14,656 nt of DNA, taken from Planctomycetia bacterium (lineage in GTDB: Bacteria; Planctomycetota; Planctomycetia; Pirellulales; UBA1268). The stretch is taken from positions 1 through 14,656 of the forward strand of contig RGBY01000035.1 in assembly GCA_009919445.1 (NCBI GenBank), in the 5' to 3' direction. The notes beneath the pieces are model-generated. The model was not told the origin of the DNA. It saw nothing but the letters and a program-made list of their open reading frames with translations, and ran no database searches. Of the stretch, positions 1-6,345 are shown piece after piece (the stretch's first letter is position 1; each line of letters begins with the position of its first letter). A program made the translations under genes and the position numbers.

Positions 1-1
1 G

Positions 2-781
2 CCAGCGGCATCTGGTGTCGCTGAACAGTCTCTTCCGGCTGTCGGTCTTGGGCTTTGGAAGATTGACGCCGACGTGGTTGGCGGGCTCATCGAGAAAGCA
101 GTGGGCTGTGGGTATCGCCACCTCGACAGTGCCTGTGACTACGGAAATGAGGCCGAGGCGGGATTGGGGATCGAACGGGCGCTGGCAGCCGGGCTTTGCC
201 GTCGTGACGAATTGTGGGTGACATCGAAGCTCTGGAACACCTACCACGCCCCGGAGCATGTCCGCCCTGCTCTGGAGCGAACCCTGCGTGATCTGCGGCT
301 TGATTATCTGGACTGCTACCTTGTTCACTTCCCCATAGCACTGGCTTATGTTGCCCCGGAAACTCGCTATCCGCCTGGCTGGTTTTTTGACCCTAACGCT
401 GATACACCCGCGATGCGGCCGGTAGCAGTACCGCAGGCCGAGACCTGGCAGGCGATGGAGCAAGCTCCTTCGTATGTGCCGCTGGGGATGGCAAAAGAAT
501 CGGAGAGTCTGCTTGCCCACCCGGCAATTGTGGAGATTGCTCGGGCAATGAATCGTACACCAGCACAGTTGCTACTTCGTTGGGGTGTTCAGCGAGGCAC
601 GGCAGTGATTCCGAAGACATCGAGGCCCGAGAGACTGGTGGAAAATCTTTCCGTGTTTGACTTTGCACTCAGCGCTGCGGCGATGGCCGCAATCAGCAGC
701 CTTAATGAAGATCGACGGTACAACGACCCCGGTGTGTTTTGTGAACAGGCCTTTGGCACGTTCCTCCCGATCTACGAGTAG
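2..781 (+). CDS. Aldo/keto reductase, 5' end outside window, internal block missing
   Basis: NAD(P)H-dependent carbonyl reductase of the aldo/keto reductase (AKR) superfamily, closest in feel to xylose/aldose reductases. The frame is open to the left edge and already encodes the N-terminal GLGLWKID strand, so the true start lies upstream; the GTG at 74 is too far inside the fold to be the start. All four catalytic residues are visible: Asp (125-127), Tyr (140-142, in DYGNE), Lys (227-229, in TSKLW) and His (326-328, in LVHFP). After TWQAMEQ (ending near 463) the protein jumps straight to APSYVPLGMAKE. In the family these are separated by the GVSNF strand, the QVE-HPY segment and the strand leading to the Y/FSPLG motif, about 65 residues. 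The C-terminal LLRWGVQRG and IPKTSRPERLVEN cofactor-binding motifs are intact, and the reading frame is kept. Without the missing barrel strands the protein should not fold normally. It is either an in-frame deletion pseudogene or an assembly error. Confidence 0.85.
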   Translation, partial: PAASGVAEQSLPAVGLGLWKIDADVVGGLIEKAVGCGYRHLDSACDYGNEAEAGLGIERALAAGLCRRDELWVTSKLWNTYHAPEHVRPALERTLRDLRLDYLDCYLVHFPIALAYVAPETRYPPGWFFDPNADTPAMRPVAVPQAETWQAMEQAPSYVPLGMAKESESLLAHPAIVEIARAMNRTPAQLLLRWGVQRGTAVIPKTSRPERLVENLSVFDFALSAAAMAAISSLNEDRRYNDPGVFCEQAFGTFLPIYE

Positions 782-796
782 CCCCTTGCCTAGCAA

Positions 797-821
797 CACG
801 ATCTTGAAAAACAGGATCGTG
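797..821 (+). terminator. Hairpin just after the AKR stop codon
   Basis: A 10-bp stem (797-806 with 812-821, one T-G wobble) closes an AAAAA loop, beginning 16 nt past the AKR stop. There is no T-run directly after it, so it may be a 3'-end stabilising hairpin or a Rho-assisted end rather than a classical intrinsic terminator. Confidence 0.45.
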
Positions 822-902
822 GCGAAGGATGCTTTCAGTAGTACAATTTGAGTGATGGCCGAGTGATTGGGCATCGCCCGACTGTAGTTGTTGCATCGCT
901 AC

Positions 903-933
903 TTGAAGGTGAATCCCAAAATGGGATTATAAG
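903..933 (+). promoter_or_regulatory. Candidate promoter with a dyad operator in its spacer
   Basis: TTGAAG (903-908, 4/6 match to TTGACA) and TATAAG (928-933, 5/6 match to TATAAT) are separated by 19 nt. The spacer and the first base of the -10 hexamer contain a perfect 7-bp inverted repeat, AATCCCA/TGGGATT (912-918 and 922-928), with an AAA centre. A long spacer carrying a central dyad is the layout known from MerR-family promoters. The esterase ATG lies 26 nt downstream. No regulator gene is visible in the window, and sigma-70 consensus matching is uncertain in this lineage. Confidence 0.35.
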
Positions 934-958
934 GGTGTCAGGGGAATCAGGTCTCGCC

Positions 959-1750
959 ATGCATGCTGTTCGTCCGTTTCTCATTTTTGTCACCTTCTTT
1001 GTGAGTCTACTCATGCTTGGCGATCCACTCATGGCCGATTCACTGTATGAGGTATTCGTGCCCGAAGGGGCCAAGGGAAAGCAGTTGCCGTGTCGGCTTC
1101 TCGAGCCAGCCGGGTATCAAACTGAGGGTAAGGAACGCTATCCGCTGGTGCTGTTTCTGCACGGCGCCGGTGAACGGGGTGATGACAACGAGGCGCAACT
1201 GCTCCATTGCACGAGCCGATTTCTCGAGGACGACCTGCGACACGGCCAGCCCTGCTTTGTGCTCGCTCCTCAGTGTCCAGAGGGGCAGAAGTGGGCAGAC
1301 GTGAGGTGGTCTGCCAGCAGTCACCGCATGACGGCAATGCCCTCGCTGCCGCTACAGTTGGCCCTGGAGGCTCTCGACTCGGTCGAGCAGCGGTTTCGGA
1401 TCGATGCTGACCGCATCTACCTCATCGGGTTATCGATGGGTGGCTATGGCACCTGGGATCTGATCGGTCGGTTCCCCGATCGTTTTGCCGCAGCAGTTCC
1501 GATCTGCGGCGGCGGCGATGAGGCCGCCGCGTCCAGGATGGCCGAGGTGCCGATTTGGGCGTTCCATGGAGAGTGCGATCAGGTTGTCAGTCCGGAGCGA
1601 TCACGGAACATGGTTGCAGCACTACGAGAAGCTGGTGGAGAGCCTCAGTACACCGAGTATCACCTCATCGGGCATAACTCGTGGGATTCTGCCATGGTTG
1701 AGCCGGGCCTGTTCGACTGGCTGTTTGCCCAGCGGCGAAATGCTCGGTGA
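959..1750 (+). CDS. Secreted alpha/beta-hydrolase (esterase, prolyl-oligopeptidase-like fold)
   Basis: A 263-residue exported hydrolase. The chosen ATG gives a signal peptide: a short basic start (HAVR), a hydrophobic core at about residues 7-20 and a likely cut after LMA (residue 26). Starting at the upstream TTG (848) would add 37 hydrophilic residues in front of the signal peptide. The alpha/beta-hydrolase landmarks are in order: oxyanion-loop motif FLHGAGERGDDN (66-77), nucleophile elbow GLSMGG with Ser159, acid Asp207 in HGECDQVV, and His239 in IGHNSWD. This arrangement matches the phospholipase/carboxylesterase and PHB-depolymerase-like proteins often annotated as predicted peptidases. 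Substrate cannot be read from sequence; ester bonds in plant or algal polymers are a reasonable guess for this kind of organism. It appears monocistronic, with a hairpin and a candidate promoter upstream and a gene on the opposite strand downstream. Confidence 0.88.
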   Translation: MHAVRPFLIFVTFFVSLLMLGDPLMADSLYEVFVPEGAKGKQLPCRLLEPAGYQTEGKERYPLVLFLHGAGERGDDNEAQLLHCTSRFLEDDLRHGQPCFVLAPQCPEGQKWADVRWSASSHRMTAMPSLPLQLALEALDSVEQRFRIDADRIYLIGLSMGGYGTWDLIGRFPDRFAAAVPICGGGDEAAASRMAEVPIWAFHGECDQVVSPERSRNMVAALREAGGEPQYTEYHLIGHNSWDSAMVEPGLFDWLFAQRRNAR

Positions 1751-1827
1751 CGCCCGCTGAAGAAAAGACGCAAGAAGCGGCTCAAGAATAGACCCAAGGA
1801 AAGGTCCTTTTGCCACTGGCCGCGTCG

Positions 1828-2415
1828 CTACTCCTTCAAGACCATATCAATGCAGAAGACAGCCGCCATGATGAGCTGGCGAACAGGATGGTCAGGTGGA
1901 ACGGTTTCAGAGATTTCGAGGACGTAATTGTCTGCGGTTGTGAATATCTCTCGGCCGAGATCAGACCACTTTTTTCGCACTTTTGCCAAAACTGTCTCGC
2001 CGGCGATGAAATCAAACTCCCAACTCGTCCAAGTGCCTTTGAGGAGGCAAAGCTCCTCGTCATGCTGGTCCATAACACGAAAGGCACCCCCGATCGAAAG
2101 CAACTTTTGTCGAAAGCCACCGATGTGCCTGTCTTGGCTGTCTTTGACAGTGACATGCGAGCGGAGGAGGACTGATCCTCGGCGAACACTCAGCACCTGA
2201 TTTCCTTCAGGTGTGCGAATGTCGATATGGAACGGAGTCATCCGTTTGTAGTCTGTGAACCGGAGTAGCTTGGTGAAGAAGCCGAGTCGTTCTTCACGGC
2301 AGTGCAGCACGACCTCCCCTGTCTGGGCATCAAAGACGTCGTAGTTGTTGGCGGCCTTAAAAAGGCCAACGTGTTCTTTGATGACAAACAGGTTGCGGTT
2401 GAGCGGGTTCTGCAT
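1828..2415 (-). CDS. LURP-one-related / phospholipid scramblase-like protein
   Basis: A 195-residue protein of the LURP-one-related (LOR)/scramblase-like family, a tubby-like beta-barrel fold with a long C-terminal hydrophobic helix. Visible landmarks are the repeated beta-hairpin pattern (YDVFDAQTGEVVLHCRE, 25-41), the late motif VRKKWSDLGREIF followed by TADNYVLEI (146-168), and the terminal hydrophobic helix IMAAVFCIDMVLKE (182-195). The biochemical role of bacterial members is not established; lipid scrambling or membrane-phospholipid binding is suggested only by homology. The ATG at 2415 was chosen because a near-consensus ribosome site sits 5 nt upstream; an upstream in-frame start would add 10 residues with no ribosome site. 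It lies 47 nt downstream of the PfkB kinase gene in the same direction, so the two are probably co-transcribed. Confidence 0.75.
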   Translation of the reverse strand: MQNPLNRNLFVIKEHVGLFKAANNYDVFDAQTGEVVLHCREERLGFFTKLLRFTDYKRMTPFHIDIRTPEGNQVLSVRRGSVLLRSHVTVKDSQDRHIGGFRQKLLSIGGAFRVMDQHDEELCLLKGTWTSWEFDFIAGETVLAKVRKKWSDLGREIFTTADNYVLEISETVPPDHPVRQLIMAAVFCIDMVLKE

Positions 2416-2420
2416 GGTCG

Positions 2421-2428
2421 CACCTCCC
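2421..2428 (-). promoter_or_regulatory. Ribosome binding site deciding the LURP-one-like start
   Basis: The minus strand reads GGGAGGTG here, 5 nt before the ATG at 2415. This nearly complete anti-16S match selects that ATG over the longer in-frame reading. Confidence 0.8.
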
Positions 2429-2462
2429 TCTGCCTGTTGTTGCAAGAAGTTGCCGTCCGTTC

Positions 2463-3365
2463 TCAGAACGACAGCATCTGCCGGTATTCCTGCAGTCGCC
2501 GGTCGACCATTGAGCGGTCGAGTTTTTCCAGTTGATCGAGGCTGAAGTCTTCGACCGTGAAGCTGGCGGTGACGACACCGTAGGCGAGGGCCTCTTTAAG
2601 TGCCTGTGGGTCGAAGCGGCCCAGGGAGGCGAGATGCCCCATCATGCCGCCGGCAAAGCTGTCGCCGGCGCCCGTCGGGTCAAGCACCTTTTCTGTCGGG
2701 TAGGCCGGCATGACGTACATCTCGTGTTCACTGAAGAACATCGCGCCGTGCTCGCCTTTCTTGATCACGACAAATTTTGGACCCATCTCACGGACTGCAT
2801 GGCCTGCCCGCACAAGGTTTTCATCTTGGGCGAGTAGTTTTGCTTCGGCATCGTTGAGCACCAGACCATCAATCCGCTTGAGGAGTTCGCCCAGTTCGTC
2901 CCGCTGGATGTTAATCCAAAGATCCATGGTGTCGGCCACGGTCAGTTCGGCCTTCTCGGCCTGATCGAGCACGTTGAGTTGGACGGTTGGCGAGGCATTG
3001 CCAAGAAACAGGAAACGGCAGTCGCGATGGGCAGTTCCCAGTTTGGGCTGAAACTGATCGAGAACATTGAGGTGCACCTCAATTGTCTCGCGGTCATTCA
3101 TGTTGGGCAGATATCGTCCTCGCCAGCGGAACGTCTTGCCGCCGGGAATCGTCTGCAGGCCCGAGGTGTCGATGCCCTTCTCTTCCAGCAGGGCCGTGTG
3201 CTCCGCTGGCCAATCTTCACCAACGGCGCCGATCATCCGCACGGGAGAGAAGAAACTGGCGGCGTAGGAGAAAAAGACAGCAGATCCTCCCAGAACGTCG
3301 TCCCGTTTGTCGGTTGGGGTTTCTACGCAGTCCAGGGCCAAACTTCCGACAACCAGCAACGGCAT
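2463..3365 (-). CDS. PfkB-family carbohydrate kinase
   Basis: A 300-residue cytoplasmic ribokinase/PfkB-family kinase, which transfers phosphate from ATP to a sugar or nucleoside hydroxyl. Family landmarks are the N-terminal VVGSLALD strand, the substrate-loop GG pair in DVLGGSAVFFSYAA (residues 23-36), NDAEAK (171-176, the N-x-x-E magnesium/phosphate motif), and the C-terminal signature DPTGAGDSFAGG (229-240) with catalytic base Asp235. Length is normal for the family and nothing is missing. The ATG at 3365 was chosen over a TTG five codons upstream because AAGGAGA precedes it. The exact substrate cannot be assigned: fructokinase, adenosine kinase and ribokinase-like members share these motifs. 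It is followed closely by the LURP-one-like gene. The reason for that pairing is unknown. Confidence 0.9.
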   Translation of the reverse strand: MPLLVVGSLALDCVETPTDKRDDVLGGSAVFFSYAASFFSPVRMIGAVGEDWPAEHTALLEEKGIDTSGLQTIPGGKTFRWRGRYLPNMNDRETIEVHLNVLDQFQPKLGTAHRDCRFLFLGNASPTVQLNVLDQAEKAELTVADTMDLWINIQRDELGELLKRIDGLVLNDAEAKLLAQDENLVRAGHAVREMGPKFVVIKKGEHGAMFFSEHEMYVMPAYPTEKVLDPTGAGDSFAGGMMGHLASLGRFDPQALKEALAYGVVTASFTVEDFSLDQLEKLDRSMVDRRLQEYRQMLSF

Positions 3366-3370
3366 CCGTG

Positions 3371-3377
3371 TCTCCTT
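3371..3377 (-). promoter_or_regulatory. Ribosome binding site deciding the PfkB start
   Basis: AAGGAGA on the minus strand, 5 nt before the ATG at 3365. It overlaps the codons just after an in-frame TTG at 3380, so the TTG is not the start. Confidence 0.8.
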
Positions 3378-3437
3378 CAAAACTATGGTTTGAAAACTGA
3401 GGTTTGAGAATCTCTGTTCGCGTTCGCCTGGCCTGAG

Positions 3438-3511
3438 GTCCCTAAGCGGGACAACCAGCGAACCGAACCGCTGACTCTACCTGCTCACCGGTGCAAACGT
3501 CTACCGGTTCG
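3438..3511 (-). other. Hairpins in the gltX-pfkB spacer
   Basis: Between the gltX stop and the PfkB start there is a 5-bp hairpin (3438-3442 with 3448-3452, 5-nt loop) and a wider 7-bp inverted repeat (CGAACCG 3459-3465, CGGTTCG 3505-3511). Neither has a T-run on the minus strand. They may separate the gltX and pfkB transcripts, but the evidence is weak. Confidence 0.25.
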
Positions 3512-3520
3512 TTCACAGGC

Positions 3521-4006
3521 TCACTCGCAATGCGTCAGGCCGCGTCGGAGCCGGGCCAGAGCCCGGTCGCGGCCGAGAATAACCAGACAGTCATAGAGCC
3601 CCGGCCCAACGGTCGTGCCCGTCGCAGCAACACGCACGGCATGAATGAGATCACCAACCTTTTTGCCGGCCGCCTCCACGACCTCCTTGAGGGCCAGTTC
3701 CAACTGTTCAGTTGAATAGGGCTCGGCCGTCGCCAGCCTGTCGGTGAAGGCCGCCAGCAGTTCTTTTGTGCCTGGAGTGGCCAGCCGCTTGGCCACGGCA
3801 TCGGGGTCAAGCACCGGTTCGTCAACCAGGAAAAAGTCGGCATAGGTGAGAATGTCACCGGCTACCTTGAGGCGGTCGCCCGAGGCTTCGATCACCTGGG
3901 TGACGGTCTGCCGCACCTCAGCCGAGACCGGTTCGCTGACCAGCCCAGCCTTGATGAGATAGGGCAGCATCAACTCGAGTTTCTCAGCCGTAGTCAGTTG
4001 CTGCAT
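3521..4006 (-). CDS. gltX: GltX C-terminal fragment (anticodon-binding domain)
   Basis: 161 residues beginning at an internal ATG of gltX. The frame is open further upstream to about 4123 and encodes FSREQLIENF and SFDPKKLWAVQDHYM before that ATG, all normal GluRS sequence. The C-terminal end (GLYDCLVILGRDRALARL) is a standard GluRS ending. No ribosome site precedes the ATG, so independent expression is doubtful. Confidence 0.7.
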   Translation of the reverse strand: MQQLTTAEKLELMLPYLIKAGLVSEPVSAEVRQTVTQVIEASGDRLKVAGDILTYADFFLVDEPVLDPDAVAKRLATPGTKELLAAFTDRLATAEPYSTEQLELALKEVVEAAGKKVGDLIHAVRVAATGTTVGPGLYDCLVILGRDRALARLRRGLTHCE

Positions 4007-4085
4007 GTAATGGTCTTGAACGGCCCAGAGCTTTTTTGGGTCAAAACTGGCTGGAGACGAGTTAACTCGTTCCAGTGAGAAGTTC

Positions 4086-4880
4086 TCAATCAGTTGTTCG
4101 CGGCTGAAAAACTCGGCGCTTGCTCAGTTTGGTGCGGCTTCCCGGTTCAGCCACTAGCGGCAGATGGGCATAAGTCGGAAGGGGGTAACCGAGGCTCTGG
4201 GCGATGAATGCCTGGCGGGGTGTGTTCGAAAGGTGTTCCTCTGCGCGAATGATGTGACTGATCTGCATGTCGTGATCATCCACCACTGTTGCCAGATGGT
4301 AGAGGCAGCTTCCGTCTGCCCGCTGGATCACATGATCTTGCTCGCGTTCCCAGGCAAACTCCACCCGGCCGCGGACGGCGTCTTCAAGAACCAGACTGCC
4401 TTCACGGGGCATCTTGAGCCGCACCACGGCTCGTCGGCCCTCGGCCTGAAACCGCTCGGCAGTGGCGTCGTCAAAGGCTGCGAATTTCCGGCTGTAGAGG
4501 AACGGGCGGCCGGCCGCCTGAGCCTCCTTCCGTTCAGCATCGAGTTCATCTGGCGTGGCAAAGTCGCGGTAGGCGTGCCCTGAGGCCAGCAGTTGCTCTG
4601 CCGCCGCCCGGTAGCGGTCGGAGCGTTCTGATTGGAAGTAGGGGCCGACTGATCCACCCTTGCCCGGGCCCTCGTCCCAGTCGATGCCCAGCCAAGCTAA
4701 GCCCTGCAGGATGGGGTCGAGGGCGGCATCGAGGTTACGGACCTCGTCGGTGTCATCAATTCGCAAAATGAACTGGCCGCCATGCCGGCGGGCAAACAGC
4801 CAGTTAAACAGCGCGGTGCGGACACCACCAATATGTAGATAGCCAGTCGGGCTGGGAGCGAAACGGGTGCGTACAGTCAC
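4086..4880 (-). CDS. gltX: GltX N-terminal fragment (catalytic domain)
   Basis: 264 residues from a GTG start preceded by GGAGG (4887-4891, 6-nt spacing). Residues 1-255 are authentic GluRS Rossmann-fold catalytic domain, including HIGG (16-19), the connective-peptide region and KLSKR (251-255). The last nine residues are out-of-frame read-through. It lies 60 nt downstream of the membrane-protein gene stop, so the two share a transcript. Confidence 0.8.
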   Translation of the reverse strand: MTVRTRFAPSPTGYLHIGGVRTALFNWLFARRHGGQFILRIDDTDEVRNLDAALDPILQGLAWLGIDWDEGPGKGGSVGPYFQSERSDRYRAAAEQLLASGHAYRDFATPDELDAERKEAQAAGRPFLYSRKFAAFDDATAERFQAEGRRAVVRLKMPREGSLVLEDAVRGRVEFAWEREQDHVIQRADGSCLYHLATVVDDHDMQISHIIRAEEHLSNTPRQAFIAQSLGYPLPTYAHLPLVAEPGSRTKLSKRRVFQPRTTD

Positions 4881-4940
4881 GGGATACCTCCGTCAGCACT
4901 ATCGGCAACCAGCCGCAGTTCGTCAAAGGGCTGGTGGTAC

Positions 4941-6062
4941 TCAGGCGGCCTGGCCGCGTCGTGAGAGTTTGCGGAGCCGTCGGCGTTCTGATTTGGAGAG
5001 CCGACGAGGTGTCGCCTCGTCGAAGGTGTCGGCCTCACCGTCCTCGTTTGCAGCCGACTCGTCAGCGTGTTCATGAACTTCTTGAAAGTCGATCGCCGCT
5101 TCGTCATGAGCGGGTTCTGCTTCTGCAGGCGAAGCCGGGGCGGACGTGGCACCGGCGTCGCTGGCGGGCTGGCGGACTGCCCTGGACTTGGCTGCTTTTG
5201 GCTTTTTCGTTCGGACTGTTGCGGGCCGGCAGAGACCGTGAATCTCTCGCAGGCTGCTGCGAACGGCCATCAGCATGGCCAGCAGAATCAGGCCGCTTCC
5301 GGCGAGCCAGGCCGCATTCGCCACGAGCAGGAGTCGTGGGTCGGTGGCTGTCTGCCAGATGCAGCCGGTCGCACCGGCCCAGAGCAGCAGCCCGCTCCCC
5401 AGCGGTAAGGCGGTCGGCAGTCGCTCCCGCATGCGGAGGACGGCCAGCGGCACGGTCAGCAGCATGGAGGCACTGCCACAGGCGACCCACCAGCCCAGCC
5501 CTTGGGGGCCAAAGGGCGTAGCCGTGAGGGTGAGGAACGCGGCGGCGACGGCTGGCCCGAGTGGCATCGCCGTGGCGGCCGCAGCGGCAATCCAGAAGAC
5601 GGCCAGCCAGCCCCAGACGCGGTAACGGGCCTTGGGGCTGTCGCGTCGATGCCGCTGGAGGGAACGCACAACAGCTGCAGACGCGGCGGCCAGGAATAGA
5701 AACGCCTGCGTCAGCCAGCCAGCCAGGGTGGCCTGGGTGTGGAGCCCGAGGCATTGGCGAAGCATGCCGATACTGGCGGCGTACGAGCCGTTCGGCGGCA
5801 AAAGGTCGTAGCCAAACCCTTCCCACGCCACGGCTGGGGCGACAGCCAGGCTGGTGAGCAGCAGCAGCAGGATGGCAATGCCGGTGAGCGTGAGGCCATG
5901 GGTGGGGATCAGAGCGGCCAAATGCTGCTGGGCATCTGGCAGCATCTGAGAACGGGGACCGGTCTGGGCCGCCGTTACTTGCTGCGGAAGCGGTTTTTCC
6001 TGATCGGCAGCCCCAGCAGTGGCCAGCTGGCGTCGCTGTTTGCCACCGAAAATACCGCTCAC
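4941..6062 (-). CDS. Uncharacterised six-helix membrane protein with charged tail
   Basis: 373 residues; no family recognised. A hydrophilic N-terminus (1-55) is followed by about six hydrophobic helices at roughly 57-79, 111-132, 148-167, 190-209, 222-238 and 245-267. The cytoplasm-like tail (280-373) is rich in Ala, Glu and Asp and ends in a strongly basic stretch (RRLSKSERRRLRKLSRR). The loop after helix 1 contains WEGFGYDLLPPNGSYAASIGM and may face the periplasm. The GTG start is supported by a GAGGAG ribosome site 9 nt upstream and by the hydrophobicity pattern. A longer reading in another frame of the same strand (5104-6441) is Arg/Pro/Ser-rich with no hydrophobic pattern and is rejected. 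It precedes gltX in the same direction with a 60-nt gap. Function unknown; the basic tail could bind nucleic acid, ribosomes or acidic lipids, but that is a guess. Confidence 0.7.
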   Translation of the reverse strand: MSGIFGGKQRRQLATAGAADQEKPLPQQVTAAQTGPRSQMLPDAQQHLAALIPTHGLTLTGIAILLLLLTSLAVAPAVAWEGFGYDLLPPNGSYAASIGMLRQCLGLHTQATLAGWLTQAFLFLAAASAAVVRSLQRHRRDSPKARYRVWGWLAVFWIAAAAATAMPLGPAVAAAFLTLTATPFGPQGLGWWVACGSASMLLTVPLAVLRMRERLPTALPLGSGLLLWAGATGCIWQTATDPRLLLVANAAWLAGSGLILLAMLMAVRSSLREIHGLCRPATVRTKKPKAAKSRAVRQPASDAGATSAPASPAEAEPAHDEAAIDFQEVHEHADESAANEDGEADTFDEATPRRLSKSERRRLRKLSRRGQAA

Positions 6063-6077
6063 GTGAGGAGTCTCCTC
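6058..6077 (-). promoter_or_regulatory. Overlapping palindromes over the GTG start and ribosome site
   Basis: CTCACGTGAG (6058-6067) is a perfect 10-bp palindrome containing the GTG start. It overlaps GAGGAG-T-CTCCTC (6065-6077), a second palindrome containing the ribosome site. In the mRNA, GAGG and CCTC could close a 5-nt loop and occlude the ribosome site. Confidence 0.35.
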
Positions 6078-6345
6078 GCAGGTTTTTGAACAGGGAAGCC
6101 GCCCGGGGCCGCCAGCCTTGGCAGCCGATACCAGACTTATTCTTGAGCGATCGGCATCTCCTGGAGGGTAGCCGCACGAGAAAATCGACCCCTGCTGCGA
6201 CCTGCCTAGCCGGCAGGGTTCGCCAGCAGGTCTTGGCAGAGGAGGACGTCGGGCTGCTGTCTGCTAGGATGCTATCGCGGCCTCCCTGCCGCTGTTGTTT
6301 CCGGATCACAGTTTCTGAATCGCTCACCCGAGGAGAGAATGCCCG
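6063..6345. other. Divergent spacer between membrane-protein gene and superoxide dismutase
   Basis: The 283-nt region should hold promoters for both directions. It contains nested inverted repeats: CCTGCC (6201-6206) can pair with GGCAGG (6212-6217) over a TAGCC loop, or GACCTGC (6199-6205) with GCAGGTC (6226-6232). The dismutase ribosome site AGGAG (6331-6335) is 10 nt before its ATG. No convincing -35/-10 pair was found. Confidence 0.4.

Larger units (their letters stand above)
3521..4880 (-). pseudogene. gltX: Glutamyl-tRNA synthetase, broken by an internal deletion and frameshift
   Basis: Class I glutamyl-tRNA synthetase, which charges tRNA-Glu for protein synthesis. The first 255 codons are a clean GluRS catalytic domain: the HIGH-type motif in PSPTGYLHIGG (16-19) through the KLSKR motif (251-255). 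Immediately after KLSKR, at about 4112-4118, the sequence jumps to EFFSREQLIENFSLERVN, which belongs about 68 residues further on in the family, and in another frame. The reading therefore ends nine residues later (RVFQPRTTD). The second frame then continues the normal anticodon-binding region to a normal C-terminus. The missing part normally holds the rest of the KMSKS loop and the start of the helical region (the GYLPEALLNYLLLLGW-like segment). The loss is about 205 bp, of the 3n+2 type if the junction C comes from an ACC codon. No transposon or repeat lies at the joint. Either the gene is dead, or the assembly lost sequence here. Confidence 0.85.

Noticed and set aside
848..958. N-terminal extension of the esterase from a TTG
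   Set aside because: It would put 37 hydrophilic residues before a complete signal peptide and overlap the candidate promoter.
1796..1809. Small inverted repeat AAGGA/TCCTT between the esterase and LURP-one-like gene
   Set aside because: Only a 5-bp AT-containing stem without a T-run; too weak to call a terminator.
4086..4118. Programmed frameshift, intron or intein as an explanation of split gltX
   Set aside because: About 68 conserved residues are absent, not interrupted by added sequence, so frame change alone cannot restore the protein and no intervening element is present.
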